A DNA stretch of 64,000 nt from NCBI RefSeq assembly GCF_049331405.1, contig NZ_CP186274.1, positions 3,410,001-3,474,000 of the forward strand. Reading direction: 5' to 3'. Position 1 is the stretch's first letter, and each line of letters starts with the position of its first letter. Under the pieces are notes generated by a model. It worked only from the letters and a program-made list of their open reading frames with translations, did not search any database and had not been told where the DNA came from. This document shows positions 17,820 to 27,056 of this stretch, piece after piece. This DNA comes from PoT sp049331405 (GTDB taxonomy: Bacteria; Planctomycetota; Planctomycetia; Isosphaerales; Isosphaeraceae). Made by a program: the position numbers and the translations under genes.

Positions 17820-19568
17820 CTACCAATCCAGCTTGTCCCGTTCGGGTTTGGAGGCTTCTTCCTCTTCGAGGCGGCTCTTGCGGGCTTGCTTGACATTCTC
17901 GATGGCCGAGGCGAGTTTGGCTTCGGGCGATCCTGGTTTGGGCGGGTTCGGCCCGCCGCCGCCCGCTCCGCCAGCTCCCGAGCGGTTCTTCGGGGTCATG
18001 TCGTCGGGCGGGACTCCATCCGAGGGGTCTCCCATGCCGGGGTTCGACTGGTCGGATTCGTCGTCGCCGCCTCGCTGCTGCCTCGGCTTGGGCCGCTTAG
18101 ACCCCTCGTCCTGCTTGCCGTCGGCATCCGGGGGGATCGACGGGTTCTTGGCGCGTTCCTCGGCGAACTGGCGGTTGATGGCGGCATCGCGTCGGACGTC
18201 GTCGAGGGCCTTGCCCGGGGCCCTGGAACTCAGGCAGTCGTCGTAGTGTCGGATGGCCCCGGGGATGTCCCCCAGGGCGAGGGCCGTATTGCCGAGGACG
18301 TAGTCGAGCTTGGTCCGGAGCGACGGATCGGCCGTCTCACGGGCCTTGATATAGCTCGCATAGGCCTCGGGATACTGGCCGAGCTGATAACAGGCCGCCC
18401 CCTGGTCGTAGAGCGGGACGGGATGGTCGGGCATCACGGAGGAGGCCTGCTGGAAGTCCTTGAGGGCCTCGTCGAAGCGTTTGGACGCGAAGGCCTTCCG
18501 GCCGGCTTCGATCCAGTCCTTGGGCAGCTTCGAATTTCCGCCCGCGCCGATCGAGCCGATCAGGGCGATCCCGAAGAACCAGGGATAGAACAGGGGCAGA
18601 CGCCCGGAGCCCGGCCACGAACCGGCGAGTCCCGAGATGAGGGCGGCCAGGATGAAGAGGCTGAACCGCTCGGTGCGCTCGGGCGGGCGGATCGCCTCGC
18701 GTTTGCGGCGGGCGACGGGGGTGATCTTCTTGAGGTACAGACTGCCGAGGTCGACCGACGCGAGCCCCACCTTGAGGACGGCTCCCCCCGTCTCCTCGGC
18801 GATCCCCTCGAACGGCTTGTCGTTGCGCTTTGAGAGGACGGTCTCGCCGCGATAGGAGAGGAAGGGCTTGCCCGCCCCTTCGGGCACGGGATGCCCCTTC
18901 TCGGGGTCTCCGATGGAGACCGAGTGTGCGACGATGCCCAGCGAGCGGAGTCGCTGCGAGGCCGCCAGCCAGCGCGAGGGGTGATCCTCGCCGTCTGAGA
19001 AGAGGATGATCGTCTTCCCCTCGGCATGATCCTCGGGGTCGAAGGCATCGGCGGCGGTCTCGAGGGCCGCGGCGAGGTCCGTCCCGCCCGGTTTGACCCC
19101 GCCAGGCCTGAGGGCTCGAAGGGCCTCCCTGGCCGCGCCAAGGTTCTCGGTCAAGGGGCAGCGGGTGACGCCTCGGCCGGCGAAGGCGACGACGGCCACG
19201 CGATTGCCCCGCTCCCGGCTCAACGCGTTCACGAGGCTCTCGGCCGACTCGATGGCCACGCCCAGGCGGTTGGGGACGGCGTCTTCGGCTCCCATGCTCC
19301 GGCTCACGTCCACGACGATGACGATGTCGTGCCCGGGCGGGAGGTTCGTCGCGCCGGTGTTGCCCCAACGCGGCTGGGCCAGCGCCAGGAGGAGGAAGAT
19401 GATCGCGACCGCCCAGCCCCAGCCGCCGTCGCCCGTGAGCCGCCCGTCTTGCCCCAGGGCCTTCCAGGCCCGCGCCCGGCGCTGGCGTGCCCGGAGGACC
19501 GTCACGAGCAGGAACGGGACGAACGCCAGCAACCAGAGTCGATTCGGGTGGGCGAACAGGCTCAACAT
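17820..19568 (-). CDS. BatB/BatC fusion: VWA membrane protein with TPR domain
   Basis: A 582-residue protein. The first ~340 residues resemble BatB: an N-terminal membrane helix (LWLLAFVPFLLVTVL), another near 55-70, a von Willebrand A domain with MIDAS residues in DVSRSMG and a conserved GGTDLAAAL loop, and membrane helices near 305-345. The following ~150 residues carry two or three TPR units (FDEALKDFQQASSVMPDHPVPLYDQG; YPEAYASYIKA), as in the separate BatC. The tail is Gly/Pro/Asp-rich and disordered. Fusion of the two roles in one chain is notable. Lies between the BatD-like and BatA-like genes on the same strand. Confidence 0.82.
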   Translation of the reverse strand: MLSLFAHPNRLWLLAFVPFLLVTVLRARQRRARAWKALGQDGRLTGDGGWGWAVAIIFLLLALAQPRWGNTGATNLPPGHDIVIVVDVSRSMGAEDAVPNRLGVAIESAESLVNALSRERGNRVAVVAFAGRGVTRCPLTENLGAAREALRALRPGGVKPGGTDLAAALETAADAFDPEDHAEGKTIILFSDGEDHPSRWLAASQRLRSLGIVAHSVSIGDPEKGHPVPEGAGKPFLSYRGETVLSKRNDKPFEGIAEETGGAVLKVGLASVDLGSLYLKKITPVARRKREAIRPPERTERFSLFILAALISGLAGSWPGSGRLPLFYPWFFGIALIGSIGAGGNSKLPKDWIEAGRKAFASKRFDEALKDFQQASSVMPDHPVPLYDQGAACYQLGQYPEAYASYIKARETADPSLRTKLDYVLGNTALALGDIPGAIRHYDDCLSSRAPGKALDDVRRDAAINRQFAEERAKNPSIPPDADGKQDEGSKRPKPRQQRGGDDESDQSNPGMGDPSDGVPPDDMTPKNRSGAGGAGGGGPNPPKPGSPEAKLASAIENVKQARKSRLEEEEASKPERDKLDW

Positions 19569-19647
19569 TCAGGCTCGAACCCTCGTGACTGCGCCCGGTT
19601 GGGCGGCGTTGACAGGCGCATGACAAGATCCCGATTCGACTCAAGGC

Positions 19648-20649
19648 TCATGGCAGCCGACGCAGGCGGCCCACCGAACAGAGACGATCCAGGATCAACA
19701 GGCCGATGGAAAACGCGACCCAGGACGCATAATGTTCACGATAACGCGTTCGGATGATGCTTTGAACAGGACTCTTCTCCAACGTATCGATGGTCTTGAA
19801 GACCTTTTCGAGGTCGCGGGCGTTGGCCGCCACGAAGGCCCGGCCACCCCCGAGCTTGGCGATCGTATCCAGTAGTTCGAAATCGGGGGTGTCATAGGCG
19901 TCATTCGGCTTCGCCTCTTCCTTATTGGAAGTGGGGGGAGGAGGGGGCGGCGCCTCAGCTTTGCCGATGGCGATGGTGTGCAACGTGATCCCCAACTCGC
20001 GGGCCAGAATCGCGGCCGCTCGAGGGTCGAGCGGAGATGGGACGGCCGGGCTATTCCGCCCATCGGTCATGACGATCAGCACCCGCTTCTTCGGCGTCGT
20101 CACGCTCAGGGCCTCGAGCGACCAGGCGATCGCATCGCCCAGGTTCGTCCCGTCGTCGCCGGGTCGAGCCGTGCGCAAGGATTGAACCGTCTCCAGCATG
20201 AAGGCGTGGTCGAGGGTCGGCGGGCAGGCCAGGTCGGGATAGTTGGCGAAGACGACGAGCCCGAGGAGGTCGTCGGGCCGGCTCGCGACGAAGCGGCTGA
20301 CCGTGTTCCTGGCTGCGTCGAGCCGCTTGATCGGGCCTCTCTCGGAGGGGAAGTCGGCGGCGTTCATGCTCGAGCTCTGGTCGAGCGCCACCATGATCGC
20401 CACCCCCTGGCCGGCGATGTGGGTCCGGCCCCCGACCGTCTGCGGCCGGGCGAGGGCCATCACGAGCGAACTGATGGCCAGACCTCGGAGTGTCAGCGAG
20501 AAGGCATGGCGTCCCCTCGCCCCGAAACGGCCCGCCTTGGGGAAATAGCCGAGGCTCGGCCAGGCGAGACGTGGGCGCATGCGGTCGAAGACCCAGGGGA
20601 GTGGGACGAGCACGAAGAGAATCATCCAACCCGGCTCGGCCCAGCGCAT
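19648..20649 (-). CDS. BatA-like VWA-domain membrane protein
   Basis: A 333-residue membrane protein with N-terminal helices (WMILFVLVPLPWVF; LTLRGLAISSLVMALA), a von Willebrand A domain with the MIDAS motif DQSSSM, the later TNLGDAI and TDG motifs (VLIVMTDGRNS), and a C-terminal membrane helix (WVAFSIGLLILDRL). This is the layout of BatA. It is the first gene of the Bat group. The MoxR-type AAA ATPase and DUF58 protein that usually precede batA are absent. The start at 20649 is uncertain: the frame is open to ATG 20721. Confidence 0.82.
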   Translation of the reverse strand: MRWAEPGWMILFVLVPLPWVFDRMRPRLAWPSLGYFPKAGRFGARGRHAFSLTLRGLAISSLVMALARPQTVGGRTHIAGQGVAIMVALDQSSSMNAADFPSERGPIKRLDAARNTVSRFVASRPDDLLGLVVFANYPDLACPPTLDHAFMLETVQSLRTARPGDDGTNLGDAIAWSLEALSVTTPKKRVLIVMTDGRNSPAVPSPLDPRAAAILARELGITLHTIAIGKAEAPPPPPPTSNKEEAKPNDAYDTPDFELLDTIAKLGGGRAFVAANARDLEKVFKTIDTLEKSPVQSIIRTRYREHYASWVAFSIGLLILDRLCSVGRLRRLP

Positions 20650-20974
20650 GGTGCCCACCCAATACCAAATCTTTCGTCGAAGGATTCCTTCGATCATTGA
20701 GGAGATTGATCTCATAATCAAGGGAGATCATCGATCCCGCGTCACGGGGGGGATTCCAGGGCACGCGTCGGCCCTTCACTTTATTTCGAAAGGGCTTGGC
20801 GTTCGGGACTTGCCGAGGCGAGGTTGGGGCCGCTAGCCTCTAGAAGTGGACCTGCTCGACGGCGGGCCCTTTCCTCGGATTCGTCGTTGCATCGACTTTC
20901 GACGAGTGCCGATAGTCGCCAGTTCAGCCTCGCGAATTCAGTGTTTTGCCCACCGAAACCAAGGAGTTCGAGTC

Positions 20975-21184
20975 GTGACCGACCAAGCAAGCGCGGCGGG
21001 GGATCTTCAGCAAAAGTACCGTCAATTCCTCGACCTACTTCCGCTCACGATCACGCTGGCGGGGCTTCCTGCTAGCGAAGGGCGTCTGTTCAGCGAAGAA
21101 CAGATCGAGGCGCGGGCCATCACGATTCGGGCGGCGTACCGCGTGGCGCGAAATACCGCGAGGGAATGCCTAAGCGGATCGTAA
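20975..21184 (+). CDS. Small hypothetical protein
   Basis: A 69-residue protein of unknown function, mostly predicted helical: LQQKYRQFLDLLPLTITLAGLP, then EGRLFSEEQIEARAITIRAAYRVARNTARECL. GTG at 20975 is chosen because AAGGAG (20961-20966) lies eight bases upstream. No membrane segment or signal. The lack of low-complexity sequence and the regular heptad-like hydrophobic spacing argue that it is a real gene. It is the first of two small genes here. Confidence 0.6.
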   Translation: MTDQASAAGDLQQKYRQFLDLLPLTITLAGLPASEGRLFSEEQIEARAITIRAAYRVARNTARECLSGS

Positions 21185-21360
21185 GAGCGATGCGGGAGGG
21201 TCGGGTGCCGGCCTCGCGATTCGTCGTCCCGGTGCTGTTCGAGCCGGGACGATCAGCCGATAAGAATCGCGTGGCGAGACGGGCCGCCGCGGGGGACTGG
21301 TACCCTGGCCGCTCGCCACGCCTCTCAACGGCTTCCCACTCGTGAAAGGCCCTCCTCGAG

Positions 21361-21738
21361 ATGACAATGAAGACGCAACCCGACGGCGGCGGAACGCGCC
21401 GGCTTCGAGCCGCCATCATCGGGTTTGGACTCGACTCCGGGGATGATCAGCAACGGCTCAGTACCGGTGAAACGTGCCTGCTCGTCGGCGGCTCGGCGGA
21501 GACTCATGCCGAGATGCTGGAGACGGTGCTTCGTCTCGAATCGGAACTCGATCGCCTGGGGCAAGAACTCGGCGACCTGACTCCGAGCGAACTCGCGGAC
21601 ATCGCCTGGCGGATCGATTCGCCTGAGCTCCACGAGATCGCCGTCCGCCTCGAGACGGGACTCGCCCTCCAGGGTCGAGAGTTCCACGAACTCACGGCCG
21701 AAGAATTGACCGACCTTTCGGCACCGCTCGAGTCTTGA
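21361..21738 (+). CDS. Hypothetical protein
   Basis: A 125-residue protein of unknown function (ATG 21361, or 21367). The N-terminal part is predicted beta/alpha (RRLRAAIIGFGLDSGDDQQRL, GETCLLVGGSAETHAEM); the C-terminal half is strongly helical and acidic with a repeated phrase ELGDLTPSELADIAWR / EFHELTAEELTDLS. The ETCLLVGGSAETHA segment is distinctive. The ribosome site is weak. Followed by two hairpins, the second a strong terminator. Confidence 0.6.
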   Translation: MTMKTQPDGGGTRRLRAAIIGFGLDSGDDQQRLSTGETCLLVGGSAETHAEMLETVLRLESELDRLGQELGDLTPSELADIAWRIDSPELHEIAVRLETGLALQGREFHELTAEELTDLSAPLES

Positions 21739-21763
21739 GCCGCTTCATCCGCGAGGGATTCAG

Positions 21764-21779
21764 CCCCGCCTCGGCGGGG
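21764..21779 (+). terminator. Short GC hairpin after the hypothetical gene
   Basis: CCCCGCC and GGCGGGG (21764-21770, 21773-21779) form a 7-bp stem with a two-base loop, 25 bases after the stop of the preceding gene. Only two T follow. It may work together with the stronger hairpin ~70 bases on. Confidence 0.35.
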
Positions 21780-21848
21780 TTCGCATCCCTCCGCCCGTCC
21801 GGCGTGAAGCGTTTCCTCCACCATTAAGCTCAGCTTTACCTAACCTTT

Positions 21849-21895
21849 CGACGGTAACCCCAACTATTCGTTGCGGTTACCGTCGATTTTTCTTT
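21849..21895 (+). terminator. Strong intrinsic terminator
   Basis: CGACGGTAACC (21849-21859) pairs with GGTTACCGTCG (21875-21885), with an inner CAAC/GTTG pair, and is followed by ATTTTTCTTT. This 11-bp stem plus T-run is a classical Rho-independent terminator reading on the plus strand, and insulates the downstream sigma-factor group. Confidence 0.85.
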
Positions 21896-22175
21896 GCGCC
21901 GACGGTCCCTGGCCGATCCGGATTTGCCAGTCGCGAGGACGCGAGCCGGTAACATCTGTGGCTGAAGGCGGAAGTCCTCATCTGAGTTTCGGCGCCCGGC
22001 GAGGTTGCCCACGCCTCTTTGGCCCGACGATTCGAAAATGTTGGCAATTCCTGGCGGCTCGGCAGAATCATGGACGTCGGGCGGCGAAATCTGAAACGGA
22101 GACTTCCTCGTCGGAGTATCCTTGGCGACTGGGCCGGTCTCGGTGGCCTTCGGGCCGGGTGAAGGCGGAAGGCGG
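21896..22175. other. Upstream region of the ECF sigma factor gene
   Basis: 280 bases between the terminator and the sigma factor start. No gene is supported. It must hold the promoter of the sigma/anti-sigma group; an ECF-type autoregulated promoter is likely by analogy, but I cannot identify the boxes. Confidence 0.35.
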
Positions 22176-22709
22176 ATGGACGATCGCGCGTTGATCGAGT
22201 CACTTCGGGCCGGCGACCCGTGCGCTCCCCGTTTGCTGGTCGAACGTTTCCAGGGGGTCGTCTACGGCCTTTGCTACCGGATGATGGGACATCGTCATGA
22301 TGCCGAGGACGTGGCCCAGGAGACCTTCGTGCGGGCACTGAGGGGCCTGGCCGGCTTCGATGAGACGCGTCCCTTACGCCCCTGGCTCCTCGGGATCGCC
22401 GCCAATCGCTGCCGGACCGCCCTCGTCCACCGCAAGCGCAGGCCGGGGCTCACCGAATCTCCCGAGGATCGCGTCGACCAGAGGGCAGGGCTGACCGACC
22501 CGGAAGACCTGGCGGGGGAACTGGAACGTGCCCTCGAGAAGATCCGACCCGAGTATCGCGTGGTGTTCGCCCTCTTCCACGAACAACATCTCGCTTACGA
22601 AGAAATCGCCGAGTCGGTCGGAAGGCCGATCGGAACCGTCAAGACCTGGCTCCATCGTGCCCGGGCCGAACTGGCCGAACACCTGAGCCGTCGCGGGGTC
22701 CGTTGTTAG
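22176..22709 (+). CDS. ECF-type RNA polymerase sigma factor
   Basis: A 177-residue ECF sigma factor. Region 2 is clear (VERFQGVVYGLCYRMMGH, DAEDVAQETFVRALRGL, RPWLLGIAANRCRTAL) and region 4 ends in a helix-turn-helix (YEEIAESVGRPIGTVKTWLHRARAEL). There is no region 1 or 3. The ATG at 22176 follows GGAAGGCGG and gives the usual length; the upstream frame is not conserved-looking. The next gene codes for a zinc-finger anti-sigma factor, which indicates membrane-signal control of this sigma factor. Confidence 0.94.
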   Translation: MDDRALIESLRAGDPCAPRLLVERFQGVVYGLCYRMMGHRHDAEDVAQETFVRALRGLAGFDETRPLRPWLLGIAANRCRTALVHRKRRPGLTESPEDRVDQRAGLTDPEDLAGELERALEKIRPEYRVVFALFHEQHLAYEEIAESVGRPIGTVKTWLHRARAELAEHLSRRGVRC

Positions 22710-22837
22710 CTCTTTTCGACCCTGGCGACGTTGCCTTGTCCGATCGTTAATAACCTCTCGGCCGCGAACTCGGCAGGTGAACTCCCGAACCTCGCCCTCC
22801 CTAAAGCCTCCAACGACGTTGTTTTCGAGCGTGTGCC

Positions 22838-23524
22838 ATGGAATGCGTCGACTACGAAGCCAGGTGGAACGATTATCTCGACGACCGTAGCGCTGCGGCC
22901 CCCGAACTCCTCGCCGAGCTCGAGGAGCATGCGTCCTTGTGCGAGGCCTGCCGCCCCCTGGCGCAACGTTATCAGACACTCTTGCATGTCGTTTCGCTGA
23001 AAATACCGACGCCGATCCCTTCGCTCGGATTCGTCGAGAGTTGCCTCGACGCCATCGAGCGAGATCGCGAGGTCGTGAAACCGCGCCGGATCCTTGCGTT
23101 CCCGAGACGCGTCGCGGGATTGGCCGCGGCGGCTCTCCTGCTCATCGCGCTCGTCGCCGCCTTCCGGTTCGTCGGCCGCGAGTACGGCCTGCCGGGGGGC
23201 GGGGTGGAAGTGGTTCAGAAGTCGGACGGGAATCCTTCCATCTCAGAGGCTTTGGCCACCGCGGGGACGGCCACCTGGGACTTAGCCAGGGAGTCGTCGG
23301 GCTCGGCGGCGAAGATCGGGCGGGAGATGTTGAATTCGGCCACGTTGCCCCCCAATAGTTCCTCATTGTTCCTGACCCTCTCCGGACCGGAGGCCAACGA
23401 GGTCCTCGAGGGAGTCAGCGAGCGGGTCAACGCGGGGGTCCGGCCGCTCTCGGATTCGGCCAAGCAGGCCTTCGGGTTCCTCCTCGACGCGGCCGAGGTC
23501 GAACGGACGGTCCCGCCCACCTAA
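22838..23524 (+). CDS. Membrane anti-sigma factor with zinc-finger-like domain
   Basis: A 228-residue single-pass membrane protein. The N-terminal domain has the ZAS pattern: Cys3, then H31-x3-C35-x2-C38 in a helical context (EEHASLCEACRPL). A transmembrane helix covers about residues 92-109, followed by a ~118-residue extracytoplasmic part without known motifs. ZAS proteins bind and hold ECF sigma factors; the gene lies 128 bases after the sigma gene. The extracytoplasmic part would sense the signal. Confidence 0.85.
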   Translation: MECVDYEARWNDYLDDRSAAAPELLAELEEHASLCEACRPLAQRYQTLLHVVSLKIPTPIPSLGFVESCLDAIERDREVVKPRRILAFPRRVAGLAAAALLLIALVAAFRFVGREYGLPGGGVEVVQKSDGNPSISEALATAGTATWDLARESSGSAAKIGREMLNSATLPPNSSSLFLTLSGPEANEVLEGVSERVNAGVRPLSDSAKQAFGFLLDAAEVERTVPPT

Positions 23525-23595
23525 GTTGGATCGACCTGTCCGTACCTCGTCTCAACCTGGTCCTGGATCGTAAATATGCCCGGGGAGTTTCGCCG

Positions 23596-25353
23596 ATGAC
23601 CTGCTTTTCGAGCCGATGCTCTTTCATCATCGCACTCGTCATCGGCTGGACTTCGTGTTGTTGGGGCCAGCAATCGGCCGACAGACTCTTGCGGCTCGTG
23701 CCGGCCGACGCCGGGGTCACGCTGACGATCGAAGATCTTCGGGTCCACTCCCGCGAGTTCTTCGAGTCGCCCCTTTCCGAACGGATCCAGGGATTCCCCG
23801 CCGTCCAGCGCTGGTATGCCTCCGACGTCTATCGCCAGCTCGATCAGGCGAAGCAGAGGCTGGAGAAGCGACTGGGGGAGTCGTCCACGTCGTTCCGCGA
23901 CCGGCTCTTCGGCGAGGCCGTGGTACTCAGCATCGTCACGCCGCCCGGAGGCCGTCCCGAAGACTCGCGCGGGCTCTTCCTCGTCCAGATGTCGGATCGG
24001 AAATTGCTCGATCGGGTCCTCCAGAGCGTCAACGAGGCGCAACTGCGTCGAGGCGAGTTGAGCAAGGTTTCCGAGCGGCGCTACAAGACGCTCACCTACA
24101 CGGCGCGTCACTATGCCGGGGACCAGCCGCGACTCCCCGACTATTACGTCATCTGCGACGACCGCACCTTTGCCTGGGCGAACTCCGAGGAATTGATAAA
24201 CGCCGTGATCGATCGCAACGCGGCCAACCAGGGGGGACTCGCCGAGAACGCCGACTTCCAGAAGGTGAGGAGTCGGCTCCCCAGGTCGGCGGCCGTCAGC
24301 CTCTATCTCAAGCCGAGGCTGCTCGAGCAGGTTTTCGTCTCATCGTCCAAGCCCTCCTCGCCACACGAGGAGAAGATCGCGAAGCTGATCCAGCGCTACC
24401 TCTCGGCACAGAAGTACGTGGGGGCCGCGATCGAATGGAAGGACGGCCTGATTCTGCACACGCAGGAAGAGCTCGAGCCCGAGAAAGTCGGCTCGTGGTA
24501 TCAGAGATGGTCGAAAGTTGTCGCCAGGCCCGCGAATCTCGAAACGTTGCCTCCAAACACGGTAGCCCACGCCTCGATTCAGCTCGATTTCCCCGCTCTC
24601 GAAGAATCCATCCGGGAACTCATCCCCGACGACCAACGGGCCCGCTATGAGAACGGCCTTCTGGCCCTCAAGGGCATCTTGCTCGGGCAGGATCTCAAGC
24701 AGGTTCTTCCCAAACTCGGGCCCCGCGTTTCGGGGACGCTGATCGCCTCAGCCTCACCGGAACTCACCCTGAGCCCGGTCGCTCGCGTCGACCTCAACGG
24801 GGACGAAACCCTGGCCGAGGCGGTGACCAATGGCCTGCGGACGACACTGGCGCTCTATGGCATGGACGAGTCGCACGGCAACGGGCAACTCCGGCTCGAG
24901 AGCCGGCAGGAGGCGGGGACTTCCACCATGTTCCTGGTGCCGACGACCCCCTTCGCCTTCTCGGTGAACCGGGATCGGCTCCTCATCGGTCGGAACGCCG
25001 CATCGCTGGCGATCGAGCCGGAGTCGGCGGCGGGGGCCAGGGATGAGTTCGCGGCGACCCGCGCGGCCTACTTCCCGCAGGCGGAGTCGTATCTCTGGGT
25101 CGACATCAAGGCGGTCCGAAGCCTCGCCGACCGGCATCGCGAAATGCTGATCCAGAAGATGATGAAGCACGATCAGAAGGCCCGCGCCGTGGCTCAGGCG
25201 GACCTCGACAAGCTCCTCACGTTCCTCGGGCTCTTCCGCTCGATCTACGTCACGAGCGAGCTGGCTTCGGGTGGGCAATCGCTGCATCGGACGCTCGGCC
25301 TGCTCAGCCGCGAGGCGGGGGGGGCTCCCAGCCCGGCCGCTTCCATTCGCTGA
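23596..25353 (+). CDS. Secreted hypothetical protein of the sigma/anti-sigma group
   Basis: A 585-residue exported protein: signal sequence FIIALVIGWTSCCWG (possibly a lipobox with Cys21/22), then an alpha/beta protein without membrane helices. The organisation (repeated phrases such as PADAGVTLTIEDL, SVNEAQL, and VPTTPFAFSVNRDRLLIGRN) recalls DUF3352-type surface proteins of planctomycetes, in which a roughly duplicated module measures or binds something unknown; this match is by impression only. It follows the anti-sigma gene by 71 bases and is probably co-transcribed, so it may belong to the same envelope response. Ends 10 bases from the convergent glycosyltransferase gene. Confidence 0.7.
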   Translation: MTCFSSRCSFIIALVIGWTSCCWGQQSADRLLRLVPADAGVTLTIEDLRVHSREFFESPLSERIQGFPAVQRWYASDVYRQLDQAKQRLEKRLGESSTSFRDRLFGEAVVLSIVTPPGGRPEDSRGLFLVQMSDRKLLDRVLQSVNEAQLRRGELSKVSERRYKTLTYTARHYAGDQPRLPDYYVICDDRTFAWANSEELINAVIDRNAANQGGLAENADFQKVRSRLPRSAAVSLYLKPRLLEQVFVSSSKPSSPHEEKIAKLIQRYLSAQKYVGAAIEWKDGLILHTQEELEPEKVGSWYQRWSKVVARPANLETLPPNTVAHASIQLDFPALEESIRELIPDDQRARYENGLLALKGILLGQDLKQVLPKLGPRVSGTLIASASPELTLSPVARVDLNGDETLAEAVTNGLRTTLALYGMDESHGNGQLRLESRQEAGTSTMFLVPTTPFAFSVNRDRLLIGRNAASLAIEPESAAGARDEFAATRAAYFPQAESYLWVDIKAVRSLADRHREMLIQKMMKHDQKARAVAQADLDKLLTFLGLFRSIYVTSELASGGQSLHRTLGLLSREAGGAPSPAASIR

Positions 25354-25363
25354 TGGTGCATCG

Positions 25364-26917
25364 TTAACTGCAATCCACCTCGAAGATCAGCACCTCGCCG
25401 TGCCGGAAGCGTCTCGCCCCCAGGTATGTCAGCTTCGCTCGTGACTTCATCAGTTCCTGCAGCACGTAGTCATTCGAGAATCCGCACAGGAAGAATTTCT
25501 TGTGCTCCGCGACGAACGGCTCGAAGTTCTGGACGTTCAGCTTGACCAGGTCGTTCAGCTTCTTGAGCGCCGCCTCGTCCGTCGAGCCGCCGCCGCAGAG
25601 GAAGTACGTCCGGTCCGCGAGGGACCTCGGCAGCTCGTGCTTGGCCTGGAGGAACATGACCGACCAGGAGATGACGAGCGGCTCGTCCGTCGAATCCGCG
25701 CGAGGGAAGTCGGCCGCCGTGATCCGATTGATCGCGGCTCCGTCGCGCTGGTGGAGGAGCATCTCGAACCCGGCGAACCATCCCAGGCAGCAAGCCGTGA
25801 TCATGGCCGCCAGGTAGCGCCGGCGCGAGCCGAGCCTGGCCGTGGAATAGGCCACGAGCAGACCGAAGCCGTAGACGAAGGCCAGGGTATAGCGTTCCGT
25901 GAAGGCTCCGCCGGCGGCGACCCTCGCGAAGGCCAATCCGATGAGCGGCAACAACACGTAGGTCATCGCCGCCGCGTATTCGTAGGTCGGGATGGCGGCT
26001 GGCGCCCCCATGTCAGCTCCCGGCACTTCCGCCCGCCGCCACCGATAGGGATACCGCGCATCGAGCGCGATCAGGAGCCCGATCGCCGTGATGGGGATCG
26101 CCGATTTCTCGAACAATTGAGCATAGCACAGGAGCACGAACGACCAGCCGGGCTTCGACCAGAACGCCCCCTTGTAGCTCGTGGCGCCCTTGATCAACTG
26201 GTAGAGGACCCCGAGCGGGAGGAGGCCCGCGATGAGGGAGCACCAGAGCGCGACGTCGATCTTCTTGCGGTGCCATGATCGGCAGAGCTCTCCGACTCCG
26301 ATCGGGATGAACAGCAGCACCGCAAAATAATGGCTGGCGACCGCGGCGGCCAGCGAGAGGGGCAAGAGTATCAACGCGAGGCCACGCTTGAAGCCCACTT
26401 CCTCCGCGGCGACCTGCCAGCAGAGCAACGCCAGCGCGCCGAGGCCGAGGACCAGGCCGTAGGCACGAGCCTCGATGGCATAGGACGAGGCCTCGGTGAT
26501 GAGCGGGAAGGTCGCGGCCGTCCAGGCGAAGACCCCCGAGACGCGTCGCCTTGCGAATCGATAGAGGCACAAGCTCATGAGCAAGTAACCGAGCATCGCC
26601 GGCAAGCGGGTCGTCCAGGGGGCCGCGCCAAGGATCTCGTGCATCAAATGGGCGGCCGCGTAGTAGAGCGGGGGATTCGGGTCGGTCCCTTCCCTGAGGC
26701 ACTCCCAGAGGCGGCCTAGGCTGGGCAGTCTCGCCAGGTGCCAGGTGAAGATCTCGTCATACCAGAAGGGCTTGTCCCTGGCCCGAGGGAGCAGGGCCGT
26801 GAAATAGATGGCCACCCAGGCCAGGCCGAAGGCGAAATTCCAGATCGGGTGGGGCGAGGCGTCGGGGCCAGCAGGGGCGTCTTGCAGACTCTCGGTCGAG
26901 ATCGCGGAGGATTCCAT
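25364..26917 (-). CDS. Multi-pass membrane glycosyltransferase (GT39/ArnT-like)
   Basis: A 517-residue integral membrane protein with about ten hydrophobic helices. After the first helix comes KPFWYDEIFTWHLARLPS, the acidic DE motif in the first external loop that is conserved in polyprenyl-phosphate sugar transferases (GT-C fold, PMT/ArnT-like), and DPNPPLYYAAAHLM in the next loop. The C-terminal ~110 residues are an external soluble domain. It probably moves a sugar from a lipid-linked donor to protein or lipid on the outer face of the inner membrane. ATG 26917 is chosen because AGGAG lies eight bases upstream; two upstream ATGs (26962, 26989) are less well placed. Confidence 0.8.
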   Translation of the reverse strand: MESSAISTESLQDAPAGPDASPHPIWNFAFGLAWVAIYFTALLPRARDKPFWYDEIFTWHLARLPSLGRLWECLREGTDPNPPLYYAAAHLMHEILGAAPWTTRLPAMLGYLLMSLCLYRFARRRVSGVFAWTAATFPLITEASSYAIEARAYGLVLGLGALALLCWQVAAEEVGFKRGLALILLPLSLAAAVASHYFAVLLFIPIGVGELCRSWHRKKIDVALWCSLIAGLLPLGVLYQLIKGATSYKGAFWSKPGWSFVLLCYAQLFEKSAIPITAIGLLIALDARYPYRWRRAEVPGADMGAPAAIPTYEYAAAMTYVLLPLIGLAFARVAAGGAFTERYTLAFVYGFGLLVAYSTARLGSRRRYLAAMITACCLGWFAGFEMLLHQRDGAAINRITAADFPRADSTDEPLVISWSVMFLQAKHELPRSLADRTYFLCGGGSTDEAALKKLNDLVKLNVQNFEPFVAEHKKFFLCGFSNDYVLQELMKSRAKLTYLGARRFRHGEVLIFEVDCS

Positions 26918-27056
26918 TCGAGACGCTCCTGATGCCTGATCTTCGCGGTGGGCGGCGATCATGGACGACTCGCGTTGCGTGTTGCTCATGCGTTACGCCC
27001 TGGCGAGCCGTCATGACGGATATCGGGGGGCGGCCCGAATTTGAACGAAGAATCCT

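Noticed and set aside
19569..19647. tRNA-like GGTTCGAGCC on the minus strand between the Bat genes
   Set aside because: No acceptor stem or anticodon arm can be folded around it within the 79-base gap.
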